From Hyphomicrobiales bacterium (lineage in GTDB: Bacteria > Pseudomonadota > Alphaproteobacteria > Rhizobiales > Aestuariivirgaceae), in the NCBI GenBank assembly GCA_026996935.1, contig JALWJW010000110.1, positions 1-5,787 of the forward strand: a DNA stretch of 5,787 nt, written 5' to 3'. A model generated the notes under the pieces. It saw only the letters and a list, made by a program, of their open reading frames with translations. It was not told the origin of the DNA and did not search any database. Of this stretch, positions 5,220-5,787 are shown in pieces. Position 1 is the stretch's first letter; each line of letters opens with the position of its first letter. The position numbers were made by a program, and so were the translations under genes.

Positions 5220-5642
5220 ATGAAAAAAATCATCATCCCGGCTTTCGCTGTTCTTTTGGCAAGCACAAGCCTGACCACTGTATCTTCAGTTGTTTTGGCA
5301 CAAACAACCACCAACTTTAATGGTGGCTCTAAAGCAACTAATAATGCCAATAGTAAAAGTAAAGCAGGTGCCGCAACTGCATCAGCTACATCTGCTACAT
5401 CTGCAACATCAGCTACATCTGCAATATCAAACGCTTCGAATTCTTCAAGCCATGATGGAGAGGACAGCGATGATAGTGAAGGCCATGATGGTGATTCTGA
5501 TGGTCATGATGGCCATGATGGTGGAAATGGTGGCGCTGGTGCCGGCGGTGGTGCTGGCGCTGGCGCTGGTGGTGAAGGCGCTGAAGGCCATGATGGCGGT
5601 GACAGCGATGGCGGTGACGGTGGCGATGCCGATGGGCACTGA
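5220..5642 (+). CDS. Exported low-complexity Asp/Gly/His-rich protein
   Basis: I do not recognise a family for this 140-residue protein. The ATG has GAGGA 8 nt upstream. Residues 1-27 are a signal peptide with a likely cut after VLA. Residues 28-55 are Asn/Thr/Ser/Lys-rich, and 56-70 are an ATS repeat. Residues 71-140 are acidic and Gly-rich with five HDG triplets, a central GAGAGG block (about 101-119) and a closing DADGH. No Cys or globular domain is visible. The codon pattern (GGC/GGT, GAT, CAT) and phase are steady across the repeats, and the other frames give only unlikely proteins. It is transcribed away from the PepSY operon from a shared control region, so it may be a target of that two-component system. 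Binding of divalent cations by the Asp/His-rich tail is plausible but unproven. The stop is followed by two hairpins. Confidence 0.75.
   Translation: MKKIIIPAFAVLLASTSLTTVSSVVLAQTTTNFNGGSKATNNANSKSKAGAATASATSATSATSATSAISNASNSSSHDGEDSDDSEGHDGDSDGHDGHDGGNGGAGAGGGAGAGAGGEGAEGHDGGDSDGGDGGDADGH
5385..5429 (+). repeat. Five tandem 9-bp units encoding A-T/I-S
   Basis: Five consecutive 9-bp units of the form GC(T/A)-A(C/T)A-TC(T/A) encode ATS, ATS, ATS, ATS and AIS; a degenerate unit (GCAACTGCATCA) precedes them. The near-identical units suggest recent slippage within the secreted-protein gene. Confidence 0.75.
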
Positions 5643-5659
5643 TCTGACTTAACAATTAC

Positions 5660-5691
5660 TTTCAAAGGGTGCGAAATATAACCTTTTGAAA
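5660..5691. terminator. Hairpin downstream of the Asp/Gly/His-rich protein gene
   Basis: TTTCAAAGGGT (5660-5670) pairs with ACCTTTTGAAA (5681-5691) over 11 bp with one G-U pair and a 10-nt loop. It starts 18 nt after the stop codon. No T-run follows, so it may be an RNA-stabilising 3' hairpin, or part of a two-hairpin terminator with the next element. Confidence 0.5.
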
Positions 5692-5692
5692 C

Positions 5693-5750
5693 CCTGCTCG
5701 CCACTCAGCACCCCGCCCCAATACCTTGCTGGCGGGCAGGATTTTGTTTA
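5693..5750 (+). terminator. Probable intrinsic terminator, GC-rich stem with T-rich tail
   Basis: CCTGCTCGCCA (5693-5703) pairs with TGGCGGGCAGG (5730-5740) over 11 bp with one U-G pair. The loop is 26 nt and could fold further (CAGCA 5706-5710 against TGCTG 5728-5732 is an alternative pairing). The tail ATTTTGTTTAATT follows at once. The rest of the window (5751-5787) is AT-rich and holds no gene I can support. Confidence 0.65.
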
Positions 5751-5787
5751 ATTAATAACAATTTTATATTGCCAGTCTGTCTATATC

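Noticed and set aside
5290..5652. Second plus-strand frame, Met/Val/Leu-rich, overlapping the gene at 5220
   Set aside because: It is a frame shadow of the same repeats with no ribosome site at its start and an implausible composition.
5413..5655. Minus-strand frame rich in His/Arg (HRHRHR) opposite the Asp/Gly/His-rich gene
   Set aside because: It is the antisense reading of a GAT/GGC/CAT repeat region. It has no convincing ribosome site or signal peptide, and the plus-strand frame has a clear signal peptide and start.

Overview
The window looks like a piece of an alphaproteobacterial chromosome of moderate GC content. This is inferred from protein style only: a UbiM-type ubiquinone hydroxylase, a PepSY/response regulator/PhoQ-like kinase operon, an FNR/FixK-type box, and a small Met/Gly-rich protein ending in a PepSY-like fold. 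There are no RNA genes, insertion sequences, phage genes or CRISPR arrays.

Layout from left to right. Positions 1-305 (minus) hold the 5' part of a gene that runs off the left edge and appears broken by a -1 frameshift. Positions 306-550 are non-coding and carry two sets of imperfect direct repeats. Positions 551-1051 (plus) encode an exported Met/Gln/Lys-rich protein with a PepSY-like C-terminal domain, closed by a hairpin terminator. Positions 1225-2418 (plus) encode UbiM, an FAD mono-oxygenase of ubiquinone synthesis, preceded by a near-consensus FNR/FixK box at 1147-1160. The convergent operon on the minus strand (5023 down to 2449) encodes an exported PepSY protein, an OmpR/PhoB-type response regulator and a PhoQ-like histidine kinase, with a 3-nt gap and then a 20-nt overlap. 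Positions 5220-5642 (plus), divergent from that operon, encode an exported Asp/Gly/His-rich low-complexity protein. The window ends with two hairpins, the second followed by a T-rich tail.

The most interesting region is the 5024-5219 divergent control region. Four TGACAG-like hexamers lie on one helical face (steps of 11, 10 and 11 bp) between two outward-facing sigma70-like promoters. One promoter points to the PepSY/regulator/kinase operon and the other to the Asp/Gly/His-rich protein. This is the architecture expected for an OmpR/PhoB-family regulator that controls its own operon and a divergent exported target. A reasonable inference is an envelope- or cation-sensing circuit in which the kinase reads a periplasmic signal, the PepSY protein modulates it, and the acidic, His-containing protein is an output. 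The signal is unknown.
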